The translations under genes and the position numbers were made by a program. Shown in pieces: positions 1-12,505 of a DNA stretch of 64,000 bases. Within the stretch, counting starts at the first letter, position 1. The number at the start of each line of letters is the position of its first letter. The DNA is taken from contig CM075853.1 in the NCBI GenBank assembly GCA_037975125.1, positions 31,718,795 through 31,782,794 on the forward strand, written 5' to 3'. The stretch comes from Latrodectus hesperus. Its lineage: Eukaryota; Arthropoda; Arachnida; Araneae; Theridiidae. A model generated the notes under the pieces. That model was not told the origin of the DNA. It worked only from the letters and a program-made list of their open reading frames with translations, and ran no database searches.

Positions 1-1262
1 GAGCAACTATCTATTTTGCATCAGCCATCACTGTGTAATCTGCTTTTATACTGAAACTTGCATATTTTTGTTATAACTTCTTATTTCTGTTACACTTTAG
101 CCGTTACGGCTAGAGCATATTCTGGAAAACATTAATAAATATCACTGCTGAAAGAAACAAAAATGTATTTTTATGTAGCCTTACGTAAATCGTAACTAAA
201 CATCTATTTTAAATTACAACTCATATATTTTACAAAGGTTATGAAAATAGCATCAAGTGAAAACAATTATGTAAATTGCTTAGTAATAATTTATTAAAGT
301 TATTTCTTGTACATTGTTACTTATTCAGAGATGTAATATTTCCTTCTCATTTACTTTTTTAAATAATCACATTTATATTTCATTTTATAGAATGCATGAA
401 ATAAAATTCATAACGAAAAATTTATAAATTCTATACACAAATAACAGGAGAGAAAATGCTAAGTGAAAACCAGAATGGGATATCAATTGGATAAAATTAA
501 CATTTTATATTCCATTACATTTGGAATTCCATTACTTTAATTGGGTACAAAACTTATTGCTCTACTTATGAAATAAGAATTTTATCTAATACATTTGAAA
601 CAAAAGATTAGGAGAAACTTGCAGTTGACGAATAAAATAGAATAAATAAATGGGGGGCATCTTATAACATCTTAAATAGTAAATAATTATCTTTATCTTG
701 ATAGACAGGTTTATTCATATTTGTATTGATTTGCATTTGTCTTTCATCAGATTCTGATAAGGCTTGTCAGAATTTATTGAAAGAAAATAAGTACACTAAT
801 TTTCAATGATATATAAAATATTTTTTTTAAATGAGACTCTCTTCAGTCGATTTCTGTTAATTTTCAAATAACTAATAATGATAAATGCAAAGGAAAATTC
901 ACGAAAAGTTTCGAGTGTATTGGAAAATTTCTCATAAATTTGCTTATTTTCTCAAAAGCTACAATCAAAACAATGGGTATCTTAATAGAACTTGTAAAAA
1001 ACTGTAAGAAGTTCCTTAGAAGTTGTCATTTTAGCCATAATCAATAAAATATTTCATTACTGAACTATTGCTATGTTATTAATTGTAAGAATGTGATACA
1101 TAGATCGTTAATAACTAAGTTATTAATTTATAAATTGTTGCAATTGCACAATTTCATTTAAACATTTTCTCATCTTAACAAGATCGTGCCTCATACAATG
1201 ACATGTTTTTATGAATTCCTTATTCGTGCATGACTGGTCACTTACAGACTAAAATAAATGCA
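1..1262. other. AT-rich intergenic DNA, nothing recognised
   Basis: I see no exon with plausible splice sites, no transposon ends and no RNA gene. Open frames are short and interrupted, as expected at this base composition. Confidence 0.5.
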
Positions 1263-1720
1263 GGGCCGTGGTAGTCTAGTGGTTAGAGCATCGGACTTCC
1301 GTCTTGAAGAGTGGGGTTCAACTCCCAATGTCACCAAAGATCCCCCAAGTCCATGCGATATACGTGCTCGTTAAATCTGTGGAATCGAAAGTCCTGTGGT
1401 CGGTCGTTGAGCAGTTACCGTGGATATAATGTTCTGGCGAAAATTTCCTCCTCCTGCAGATTAATAGCAAAATAGAGGAAGGTATCATCAGGTGGTGCCA
1501 TCTACCGGAGGAGTTTAGAACAAACCCTAATAGCAATTGAACACTGGGGTGCTGATTGGGATAACGACTTGAACCGATGGAAACTCGGCGGCCCTTGTGC
1601 GGCAATAGTGCATGGAACAGTGAACTATTTGTCACCTCGGCCGGAGAGTGGCTGCGGTATCCCAGCCTGTTCAGTTGAAGTGCACGGTGAGATGAGTTTA
1701 TGGCATATGGCCCGGTGAGT
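1263..1720 (+). mobile_element. tRNA-derived SINE (family 1)
   Basis: The head (1263-1335) is tRNA-like. It has an A-box-like TGGTAGTCTAGTGG near 1269 and a B-box-like GGTTCAACTCC near 1315. The next 170 bases, including the block CATGCGATATACGTGCTCGT, recur at 21,681-21,860 inside astacin A2. The tail beyond about 1510 differs from that copy, so it is either a subfamily tail or a second repeat; the 3' limit is a composition change, not a mapped end. The minus-strand open frame across it is a shadow. It is not a functional tRNA because the stems do not pair and the body continues well past tRNA length. Confidence 0.75.
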
Positions 1721-2869
1721 TTTTTTCTATTCGATGAAAAGGGAGTGAGTGCAGCGATGATATTAAGCCATGAAATTTTGTATTCAAATCGTTTGCATTC
1801 TACTATGTTCTGGCTTAAATAACAAAAATACACTATCGTTTAAAAATAATTTAATGATGCTATAATTTTGTGAATAAGCCAGACAATATTAATGAAAACC
1901 CATTTTAAATATGCATATTTATTATGTTTTACAATAAATAAAAATACACTTGTGTTTGAGGACTTTTTTAATATTTTTAAATAAATTAAAAATGTAATAA
2001 AATATCTAAATAGCATGCTCAAGTGAAATTAATATGAAAAGTATTTTTCACTCTTGGACAATTTAATATTTTCAACAGTTTTTATTGAAGAACATAAAAT
2101 TAACATTCAATAATTTCAATTTTAGAGAAATCTCTCTGCTTTTATTTATTTTTTTACTAATAGAAATCTTTCTTTAAGGCAATATTCATTAAGAGTTTTT
2201 TTTGAATAATTTCCTATTTTAGAGAAAATAAAATTTGAATTAGCAGATTGTGTGTAAATTGTTATGATTTTCCAAATGTGTTTTTTTTTTAAAGTTTTAC
2301 TATGGAATTTTAATTGTAAAAATCTGAAAAATTTTATCATTGCTTTTATAAAATATATAATTTAACAAGTTCTAAAAAATTCATTCAGAAATTTAGTTTC
2401 AAAAATTAAGATTAAAATCACAAGTCATTCATTTGGTTCTTCAATGCATTTGTAATAAAAGGTATATTTTATCTTAGAACACTTCTAACTAAAAAGTGTG
2501 ATAGAATTAAAATAAAACATTGATTTTATTTTAATATAGAACACAAACAACTTTAATTCTATGGTCTTAGTTTAATTCATTTTTTTTTCATTATTAGCAG
2601 AAAAATTGATTTAAATATGAATATTCTTGAAAATTTTCAAAAGCAATATTTGCAGGTCTGAAAGTGATAAAAGAAACAAGTTACACATTTTTGGTAATAA
2701 CTATTAAATTTATTATTATAACAAGATTAAAAATTCATTTTTTCAGATACAAGTGTTACAACTTCATTGCATTTTATATTTGAATATTTTTTAAACAGTC
2801 AACTTAAATATTTATGAACTTAATCACAAAAATAAATAGCTCAGTAAATATAAAGGTTTATTATTTTTA
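1721..2869. other. AT-rich intergenic DNA, nothing recognised
   Basis: Two minus-strand open frames (1840-2022, 2146-2340) are low-complexity Lys/Ile/Phe-rich translations of AT-rich DNA with no signal I would accept as coding. Confidence 0.5.
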
Positions 2870-3018
2870 TTACATATTATATACATTAGACTTTGCTTTT
2901 TCCAAAGCTCTTTTTTAAACATCCCCAATCTCTCTGTGAAGAGCATACATCAGCCATTTCTTAATTTATTGCTGTACATCAATAACTGTAATACTGCTGC
3001 CATGGCATTGAGTAGAAG
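2870..3018 (-). other. possible terminal exon of an unidentified minus-strand gene
   Basis: On the minus strand a good acceptor (TTTTTATTTGCAG) ends at about 3019. About 100 bases of less AT-rich sequence follow, then two AATAAA signals near 2850-2870. One frame gives a short hydrophobic C-terminal-like peptide ending at a TGA. Another frame starts STQCHGSS and is interrupted by TAA. I recognise neither. A partner first exon could lie near 4.8-4.9 kb, where a minus-strand donor GTAAGTACT sits beside a CpG-richer patch, but no full gene can be built by eye. It may equally be a repeat fragment. Confidence 0.25.
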
Positions 3019-4790
3019 CTGCAAATAAAAAAATAAAGTAATCTCAGAATGAGAGAAAGTAAGAGTAACATTTCAAACACATTTTTATTTGATACTATTA
3101 ACATTAAAATGCTTCTGAATAAATTTTGTTTACTAATATGACAAAATAATTTTAAACATTATACTGAAATTTCATGCAAATTTAAAGTTGTTAAAGGAAA
3201 TTTAAAATTAAGATTTAAATTTAGAAGAAAAACTTATCCTAGCAAGCTTATCTACATACTCCAATTAACAATTTGATCCAGTAGTAAACTTCACATTTAA
3301 AAAATACAAGTGAAGAAATTATTGATACACATTTTTTCTAGTTTCATGACCTGCTTTTTTCATTTTCTGATGGTAATTTTGTCATTAAACATAAACTTTT
3401 CACCCCTATTAAAGAAGATTATTCAGTTCATATCTATTTTTTTTATAATGCATATAAAATTAAATATACTTACTCTTTAAAAATAAGTTAGTGTTTTCTT
3501 AAGGATTTGATCATTTTTAAGATCTGAAGACATATTTTAACCGTTAATAATTTTGTCAAGGACTATAATTCAACCCAATTAACAATTAAGTTCTCCAACT
3601 TATAAAATACCAGTATTTAAAATAATATTTTTTACGGTACTTTTCTATTCTACCCTATCAATAATCCCAATAATGGGAAGAAAAAAATCATAAATTAGCC
3701 CTAAATATTCCATTTTCATTGTATATTGTTTCAAAAGGTTTACATTTTTACAAAATATTAAAAATAATACAAACATTTTATTTACATTTTTTGTATGTTT
3801 GTTTTTTTATTGTTTATTATTGTTTAACACCTACGGTTTAAAGAGGATTCCAAACCACTATACCTGAACTCAAGGTGGGATTCAAACCTATTAACTGTTG
3901 AATCAAAACTATTTCTTCAGGTTTATAATAGAAAAGAACCTTTTCTTACTTTCTGTTCAACAGAAGAATTTATTTGTAAATATAAACACATTATAATATA
4001 TACATAAAACTCCTGGTTATTCATTTATTTAAGTACAAAAACTAATATTAATACACAAACTAAACATTAACCTATGCTGATAATTGACTTCAACAACATG
4101 GACTAATTTCAAGAGTTCACTACAAATAAGTCAAAGATAAAATTAATTTTATTATGAAATCATCAAAATTATTATGAGAATATGATTAAATTTCAAATGT
4201 AAAAGATTTAATTAAATTTTAAGTTTTATTAAAATTTAGAAACTACTTATAGACATTTATTATTTACCAATTTATAGAAAATCCTAACAATATAATAATA
4301 TATAATTAATCCTGTTGTTTATCACTAAGATGGATTTTTACATTAAATTAGATTTTAAGAAATTTCTTGTAGAATAAAGCTTTAGATCACTAATTTTATT
4401 TGAAAATGCTAACCTATGGCCAAGTTTCACATATTAATGGTAATAACAAAAAATAAATCTAATATAAAAAAATAGCTTACATCAAAAATATACAAAAGAA
4501 ATTATCAACATTGCTCTTTAGGGTAGCTACTGGTTTTTAATTATCATAATAATCGTAGATTATTAATATTATGAATTCAACATAAAAAAACAATTAACAA
4601 ATTAAAGTGAAATTTAATATTAAAGTTATATCATATCATTTAGAACAGATTATCATTTCCAATACTAATTTTGATTTAATTTCATGAACACAAAATAAAA
4701 ATTAACTTCGTAAAAACAATGTGATAGAATTAAATAAGTAGACATTTTAAAGATATATATCTTATATTTATTCAAAAGAATTGATAGTAC
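3019..4790. other. AT-rich DNA, nothing recognised
   Basis: If the minus-strand gene suspected at both ends were real, this would be its intron. I see no internal exon or transposon ends. Confidence 0.4.
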
Positions 4791-4869
4791 TTACCAAATT
4801 ATTCTGTTAAAAATAATGTTATTATTCAAGATCTTAAATAAACATTCAAAAAAGGTGAATAATACTATG

Positions 4870-5000
4870 ATTTTCAAATATTGCCGCCACGCATGCGTAG
4901 ACCTATTAATAAGTCTGCGCATGATTTTACTTTCCTTCCATCTCAATGGTAAATGCTGCAGCCGCTATCCAGCGACCACTCTATTAGCGGCCGACGAAGG
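4870..5000. promoter_or_regulatory. small CpG-richer patch with paired NRF1-like sites
   Basis: This short stretch has a base composition unlike its surroundings. It contains GCCGCCACGCATGCGTAGAC, and about ten bases later GTCTGCGCATG in the opposite sense. The arms CATGCGTAGAC and GTCTGCGCATG form an 11-bp inverted repeat with one mismatch. GCGCATGCG-type sites and GGCGGC are typical of TATA-less housekeeping promoters. No coding exon is identified next to it, so a promoter role is inference; it could be the head of the repeat that follows. Confidence 0.3.
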
Positions 5001-5079
5001 TGTCGTTCAGAATATGTGGTAGGAAAAACAGTGACTGTTTCATGTATAAGTTACTGTGCACGGACCGCTGAAAAAATTC

Positions 5080-5268
5080 AATGTAAAGAGAGTTACCATT
5101 GAAACTGGTAAATGGCCACTGTAATACCATTGAGCCTCTGCTGCTAGGGAAGTCATACTTCCTCCTTCGTGGTGCTCTGGTTAAACGCAACCTACTGATT
5201 TAAATTCGCCCAGCCAACGGCACAGCGAGCTTGGCTTTTTCTCGACTGTCATTAATAACAAAAACTAA
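5080..5268 (+). mobile_element. SINE family 1, 3' fragment
   Basis: The block CCTTCGTGGTGCTCTGGTTA, followed by a CCTACTGA...TTCGCCCAG...AACGGC...CTTGGCTTTT body, also occurs at 21,870-21,960 and, reversed, at 6,390-6,490. It ends TCATTAATAACAAAAA, matching the A-rich tail of the 21.9-kb copy. The tRNA head is missing, so this is a 5'-truncated or rearranged copy. Confidence 0.7.
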
Positions 5269-6371
5269 ATAAATGCATACATATTAAGTCAATATTTAAT
5301 ATCATTAATTTTATTACAATATTTATGACTACTCCGTTTTGATTATATAATTACAATTTTATATCTAAACTCTTTAATATTAGTTTTATCTCTAATTTTT
5401 TTGTAGTATATGTAATTTACAACTGATGCCAAATTATAGAATCAATCGCATCTTTCTTTTATTAATGAATCACATTCTTAATGAATATCAGAAAGAAATT
5501 TCTTGTTCATTTAGTTATATTATTATTGAAAATAAAATAGAATTCTTTTAAATGATCACATAAGTTTTAAAATCTTTTATGCATTGATATAATTCTAAGA
5601 GATAAAATAATCATGTCTTTAAATGTCAAACTTGCAGTTCACCATTTATGATAAATTTTTCAAGCTATCTTATAAAACTGTTATAAATTTACATCTGTAA
5701 GCGTTATTCAGATGCGAAAAGTACAACTATCGTATTTTATATCAAAATATAATCTTATTGAATATCATTACATTATAAGAAATAAGATAGTTTTGAGGGC
5801 CTATTATATAATATTAAATGTCAAAGAGTTTTTTTTATCTATCCGGAGTTTTACTGCTATGATTTTTCTACAAAATGAGAATTTTTCCATCTGCTAATTA
5901 TCTGCGCACGTGCTGTTTATCAAAACCTAAAGAGTTGTATACGATATACTTTCGACATTTTGGAAAATATTTATCAATCATAGTTTTTGTTGACATTTCG
6001 TAATTTATGAAGTATCGAAATTTAGTTATCACAATTTTTAATTGGTAAAGATTCTCTTTACCAATTAATTAAAATTAAAAAGATTTAATTAATAAAAACA
6101 TCGAATTTATATTTTCTCCATTTAAATAATTCCACAATTAAAGTGGATAAATGATCTATTATATTTTTAAATGAAATGACTTAAAGTTTAGTTCTTATGA
6201 GCACCGAAATCATAATTTGAATAAATATCATACTGTTTTAACTAAAGTATACCAAATTATTTTACTATTTTAAAGCAAAATCTTTAAAATATCGCAATTA
6301 TATTGTATCACATAATTTTTCAACAAAATGGAAAACTAAAATTTAAAAGGAAACAAAGATGAAATTAATAA
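5269..6371. other. AT-rich intergenic DNA, nothing recognised
   Basis: There are only short AT-driven open frames. A short inverted pair around TCTTTACCAATTAA at 6040-6070 is the only local structure I noticed. Confidence 0.5.
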
Positions 6372-6655
6372 TGTGTTGTTGTTACTTATGACACTTGGAC
6401 AAGCCATGCTCGCTATGCCGTTGCCTATGCGAATTAGAGTCAGCAGGGTGCATTTTTCGTTTCACCAGAGCACTACGAAGGTGAAAGTACGATTTTGCTC
6501 TCAACTCCTCCGATAGATGGCACCACCAGAGGATCCACTCCCTCAATTTGATATTAATCTGGAGGGGAAGGAAATTTTCTGGATTAATAATGTTAAGATG
6601 AGCAATAAATATCATTTTGATTTTCGTACAGCAGATTAATCCAAACCCTCTCGTG
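6372..6655 (-). mobile_element. SINE family 1, 3' half, minus strand
   Basis: Read on the minus strand this shares the GGAGGAGTT...AGAGCAAA, CCTTCGTAGTGCTCTGG and GCAACGGCATAGCGAGCATG blocks with the copies at 5.1 and 21.8 kb. Its 3' end reads CATAAGTAACAACAACA. That is the same end carried by the LINE fragments at 54,693 and 59,652, linking this SINE to that LINE. The 77-codon open frame across it is a shadow. Confidence 0.75.
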
Positions 6656-8045
6656 CATGGAATAAAAAAAATTTATATTTCAACAATAGTTGATGGAGCC
6701 TCCAACCTCTCACAGTGAAGAGACCATTTTTAAAAATCTTATGTAATCTTTAAAAATCTTTTTTAATCTTATGTAAACTATATGAGATAATTTTAATTAT
6801 CTCCTTAAAAAATGTATATTATGTCTTTAAATATCTTTTCATATTTTTATTTTAATTTCAATTGACATAAATTTCATTCAAAAATAACAACGCAATCAAC
6901 TTCTACGATTTTATCTTTGAAATTAAACCTAAGCTGATTAAATGGTAAGAAAATAAGTTTCTCAGCTAAGTGAAATATTTTTTATAGAAAAAGAACAATG
7001 ACCATTAAATTTCTAATTTGTTATTTTATTTCTATATACATACATACATATAGAATTTCAAAGAATACTTAGAATTATTATTTCTATGTAAAACTAAAAT
7101 GTATTTATATTATAAATATAAAGAATTATAAGAATCAAAACAAACTTTATATTTCTTTTGAAATCTTACAAATGAGTATTTTGTTAGATTCAATACAGTT
7201 TATATCATATTTATGTAATTCATTTTCAATAAACTTTTATAAAATTTTATGAAAAACATATTTACTAATGTAAGTGATAAATTGCATGCTTTTTAAGGGT
7301 TATTGCTTTCAGTTCATTTCAATAGATGGCGATACGTTATAAGAATGTAAAATAATTTAACCAATAATTTCACCAGAAATATAAATACAAATTTATATAA
7401 GACATGTCACATGTATTTTAAAGGTAAAATAAGAGTGAAACAAATACCAATCAATGGTGGCAGTTTGTAAAGATTATGAATATTTTTTTATTTTCGCAGT
7501 AATGGATTATTTAATATTAACTGAGGAAAACTTAACGAGTAGAGGGGATTATATAGTTTTGCTGATATAAGTGAATAAGAAACCTTAGACATGCTTACGT
7601 AAAATTTGGAAACAATGATAGAAGTATAACACTTGTAAATACCTAATAATAAAAAATTTCTCTCTAAATGTTTAAACATGAATAATGTGATGAATTTGGA
7701 ATTTTTTCTTTTACTTTTTCTTTCTTTTTTTATTATTTTTTTCAATTTGATGGCAGCTGCACGCGCATTATTACACAAGATACACAAGAGTAAAACCACA
7801 GTTTCTACATGATATATAATTTAATACATAAATAGATAATATGTTTTTATAAAATCAGAAGTTAAATTTTTAAAATGTCCACTTTATTTTAGCAAAGGAA
7901 ATACGATACAAATGTATCTAAGAAAATATCAACTCCTTCACACTCTTATACTGACTTTATTAAACACTACATAAATTTAAAATTTTACATATGGTTTTAA
8001 CTCAATATAAAATATATACACTTATAGACTTTTTCCCTACCTATA
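6656..8045. other. AT-rich intergenic DNA, nothing recognised
   Basis: A 103-codon minus-strand frame at 7488-7799 is Lys/Leu/Ser-rich, has no recognisable domain and includes long A runs. I do not accept it as a gene. Confidence 0.5.
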
Positions 8046-8485
8046 TTAGGTTGGGAGAAAAAGGAATCCATTGCTTTTTACGATAGATGATCGATTTCTC
8101 GTGTAAAGAATCTATCAAACAATTCCAAATTTATGCTAGTTGGAAAGGTGATATCTGGCACTAAAATAATTCTTTTGCTGTTTTTTATTTGGTCAATTTT
8201 CATTTCAGATACAGGATATTAAAAATGGAAGTCAACAAAGAGAAAACTCTGTAAATTTTAGTTTTTCTTTGATAAAGGTGAAAATGCAAGTCAGCTGGTT
8301 GAAACCGTGAGTAATGTTTATGGTCCAGTAACAGAGAATTAAATGCAATTTTAGTTTCTTGGATTCTGTTCAGGTATTTCTCATGTCAACAATGCGTCTA
8401 GTATCTATAATTTGATGTCGTTAGCATCCTTTTTTATGGTCGCCGTGCTAGATTCTTTTGGAAGCACCCTATTTTAAACCTAATC
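8046..8485 (+). mobile_element. internally deleted, decayed mariner element
   Basis: The left end TTAGGTTGGG (8046) and right end AAACCTAA (8476-8483) form mariner-type terminal inverted repeats. A start region ATGGAAGTCAACAAAGAGAA at 8225 is followed, across frame breaks, by FFFDKGENASQ and VYGP, the N-terminal block of mariner transposase. Stops and frameshifts are frequent. The catalytic D,D34D part is absent because the right end follows only about 260 bases later. It is about 440 bp long against the roughly 1.3 kb usual for mariner, so it is dead. It lies about 450 bp upstream of the A1 promoter. Confidence 0.75.
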
Positions 8486-8828
8486 TATAATTCTAGAAAT
8501 TATCGAAATTAACTTGTTTGCTTACAGTCGTAGCATCACCCCGTTGCTAAAGTTGACTTTAAAATCATTTTAAGCCATTTTACGCAAATGAATCCCAAAT
8601 ATATTAAGTAAATTCTTGCATAAAGTCTAAAAATAATGTATTTCATTCTTCCTAACAATTTATCTGCGGTTCTGAATTCATAAAATTAATTCATTGTTAA
8701 AATACTTAACTGAGGTTTTTGTAGAAATACTGCGATTATATTAATGACGAATTTTAGGTTTGAGAATTATATCATTAAAAGAAGATATATCCTTCTTAAA
8801 TAAAAAAGTAATTAAATCAACTTATGAG

Positions 8829-8975
8829 ATATTTAATCACTTCTGAATTTATCAGGTTTGAGGTTTCACACAGATGAGAAACTCCCCATCTGGTTTGTTT
8901 ACATGTTTTTTTCTCCCCTTTGTCAATTTATATAAAAGGAAGAACCAATGTTCATCTGTGGAAAGAGCTGACAAA
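8829..8975 (+). promoter_or_regulatory. promoter and 5' leader of astacin A1
   Basis: TATAAAAG is at 8931-8938 and an initiator-like TCATC about 23 bases on (A at 8954), giving a leader of roughly 20 bases before the ATG at 8976. Further upstream ATTTAATCAC...GATGAGAAACTCCCCATCTG (8829-8892) resembles the block upstream of B and C, but has CATCTG where they have CACCTG. Confidence 0.65.
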
Positions 8976-9039
8976 ATGACTTCTCTCAAGATAATAGGGC
9001 TGTTGATGATCTTGGGCTACTGCCAAGGAAGCCCAACTG
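8976..9039 (+). CDS. A1 exon 1: signal peptide
   Basis: It starts at the first ATG after the TATA box, in the context ACAAAATGA also found at gene B. It encodes Lys then a hydrophobic run (IIGLLMILGYC) typical of a secretion signal. Donor GTAAGT at 9040, phase 1. The larger open frame beginning at 8874 starts upstream of the TATA box and is not used. Confidence 0.85.
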
Positions 9040-9896
9040 GTAAGTTTTTGGTTCAATGCCTTGGTTCAATACAAAAATGTTACATCTGACAAAACATGCA
9101 TAACTATTCCCAGAAGCCAAAACAAATTTTCCAATGTCCAGTGTTAACAAAGCACCCAATAGCTATTCCTTCAATAGTTATGAAGTTATGCAGCTTTTTG
9201 CATGAAATATTTGACACTGAATAAGAGCCTACGTGAAAGGTGAATAGCCAATATTCTGTTTACCAATTAACTAGCCCTTATATGCATTATATGCAGAAAC
9301 TCGACCAGTAATGTAACAAAAAAACAAAACCCTCCCTGTTCTTCAATTCCAAAGGATACCACATTGCAGAGGAGGATGAGTAACAATAAGCTTTAACCTA
9401 TGGGTTTCAATTTATTTTTTGCACTTAAGAAGTGAAAATAGAAGACAAAATATTGACATTATGGACCCCTATTACGAAATGAAAAAATACTCCAGCTTTA
9501 ATAAGTTGTAATTGGTAATAATTTTACTTATATCTGATTAAAGATGGAATGTATATTAATGTTTCATAATATATATATTTTTATTAAGTTTAGTATTGTT
9601 GAGATAGAAAGAGTAGCCCATTGAGTTTAAAATATGATGGTAGAGTGACAAAGAAATAATCTTAAAATTAAAATATGAATATTTAAATTCATATAACTCT
9701 TTTTAAATAACCCATTTCTTGATTTTAATGATAAAATAAATTGTTGTTTCATTTAAACTATTAATACAACTGAACTATTATCTGAAACTAAAGTTACAGA
9801 AAAAAATATTGGATAAACATTTTTAGCACCTGAGATTATATTTATATTAGTTTATATTATTATAATATTATAATTTTAATAGACGAGTAAAATGAT

Positions 9897-9976
<80 letters not shown>

Positions 9977-12437
9977 TACAAAAATAAACATGTATATCTG
10001 CAATCAACGTGTTTTCATAAATTTAAAATTCAATTCTTTTTCTAATTTGATTAACAGGATTTTATTGTGAAGAATCAGTTCAGAGAATTCTAAAATAGTT
10101 TAGTTAAAAACAGTTGATAAAATTTCCTTTTAATTAAATCTTCCAGTCAAAATTTGTTAATTTAAAGTATTTTTAATAAACATTTTTTTTAAAGTTTCTC
10201 TTTCCCTTTTACGTATTATGTGTTAGTTTGCTTGATATGAAGTTTATGTCATTTAGTCAAGGTGAGAGTAATTGTAAAAATACTATGAAGTGAAAACAAG
10301 ATATAAATGAACTTCTACAAGGCATATAGTTATCTTATTAAAACCATATTAATATATCAAACTCTAATTAATTATTCAGAATAAAAGTAAAAAAAAGATT
10401 TTTAAATATAATGTTGACTCTAAAACGAATCGGCAGCTGTTTTCACTTATGATTATCAAGAAATGAAAATATTTTTTTCTGAGATTCGTTTCTTTAATTG
10501 TTTTATTATAGAAATTTTACTAGTTTTTAAGTTCAGAAAAACATTTTATGAGATATTTTGAAATTTTCCTATGTCTGTCTGTTTCATTTTGTTAAGAAAT
10601 TTTTATGAGGTTAAAAGTAAGGAACTTGATTCTATTGACTTTTAAATATTTGATAATGATGATGACCAGCAACGGTTCAACCTTATTGGAATGGCTCTGT
10701 GTCGTTTGCATCAAAACAGTAAGCCAATAATTTGTGAACGTAGTACTTAAAAAGGTAACTTTCTTTTGGTTTAGAAACTGATTGGAAAATAATTCCATTT
10801 GATGCTACTTTTTAGATTCAAAACCAGAGAGTTATGGTTCCACATCCACGTTAACTAATCTTACATATAAATCCACTATTGTTGGGGTAGAGGGGGTAGA
10901 AAGATTCAGTTATGGGTATCAAGTGCTAATCTTTGCTCAAAATTAATATGAAATTTATTCGGCAGTATTTTCTGGAAGTATAGTGTTCAACAGTTACTTA
11001 AATGAATTTTGGGAAGTACTTAGTAATGAAAATTATTTTTACAGTAATTCATTTGATTTTGAAAATAAGCTGGATCTTACAGGTCTTCACTGGTGTAAAT
11101 AGTTCAATCTGATGACACAATAGATTTGATCAACAGATTTGAACAGTACATCTGAATTGAATGGAAAGAAATATTTTTATTAGAATGTATGATGTTTGCA
11201 ATTTGATTTTCATTGCCATAAATAAAAGATAAAAGAAAGATCTAATAACATTGTTTGTACTCAATAAATATTATCATAAGATATTATTACATTTTGTACT
11301 CAATAAATATTATCATAAATCTAAATATTTTCGTAATACACTCTAATGTAATCAACTAAACCGAACAATTTGCCTTAATCATCAATTAAGATAATCATAA
11401 TTAATGTAATGCATAGATCCCAATTAATATAATATTAATTAAACTTAATGTAACGCATAGAACCTAACTTCCTTTTACTTTGAAGGGCTTCATACTCACC
11501 AGACTCCTGTTATCTATAGTAATGCCACATTTATCACGTTTTTCGCAAAATAAGTCGACTTTTACATCTGTTTTTTTTTAAAATAACATCATTTAGATAA
11601 TTTTAAGAATTCCTTACCATTCGCATACAATTCAAGTTACATTCAGTAAATTTTCTTAGAGAGAATGTAATCTTTTATTAACTGTGGTCATTAAAATTAC
11701 GAAAAGATATGGTTTTACAAATTCGCCTTAAAGAAGTTAGAAGTGAATATTTTTAATGTTCTTTTCATTTAGTTACTATTTCTAATATAATATTGCAATC
11801 AATTATAACATCCTAAGTTTGAGGACATTGCTTAAATAAATCATTTCATAGTATAACCGCTATATTATTCTTTTTATATCCCAGATTTCTATGGAGATCT
11901 TCCATTGGAAAATCCTGATTTAGTCGGAGGTGACATGTTAGGACTGGATGACGTAAGTTTATCACGTGTTTAACTGACTATAATATTGTAAATATATTTA
12001 ATATATAATTCCATTAATCCTCTAAAATAATTGAAAACAACATATTAATTACATTTTGGGATTAATAGAACTAAACTCCATGGCACGACAGCCCATGTGG
12101 GCCAAGGCCTACAGTGCCCTTAACTGTTTTCACGACCGAAGGCCCTGGGGTGTGAAGCATATGTCCCAGTTAGGTGGTCAGCCTAACATAAGACCCCCTG
12201 TGTTCCCAACCATGCTTGGTACTCAGTTAATCGACCCACTGAAGGGATGAAAGGCTGAGTCAACCTTGCCCAGCCAGAGGATCGAACTTCGGACCTGTGT
12301 TATGGGAGCCGGAAACGCTGCCACTAAGCCACCGGATTTCTTGGGATTAATAGACAAACATATAAATCAGTATAAAATACATTCTTACAATGAAAGAAAA
12401 AATAAATTCTTTCATTGTAAGTATGTATTTTATACTG

Positions 12438-12505
<68 letters not shown>

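Larger units (their letters stand above)
9040..11884 (+). other. A1 intron 1
   Basis: It holds a (TA)n tract at 9899-9974 and a 25-bp tandem duplication (11255-11279 and 11294-11318). I see no exon or transposon ends in the rest; the minus-strand frame at 10,592-10,798 has no support. Confidence 0.6.

Noticed and set aside
1263..1335. tRNA gene
   Set aside because: Boxes A and B are present, but the acceptor and other stems do not pair and the repeat continues into a SINE body shared with other loci.
8874..9089. Longer start for astacin A1 at 8874
   Set aside because: It lies upstream of the TATA box at 8931 and its extra residues do not resemble the signal peptides of B and C; the ATG at 8976 aligns with theirs.
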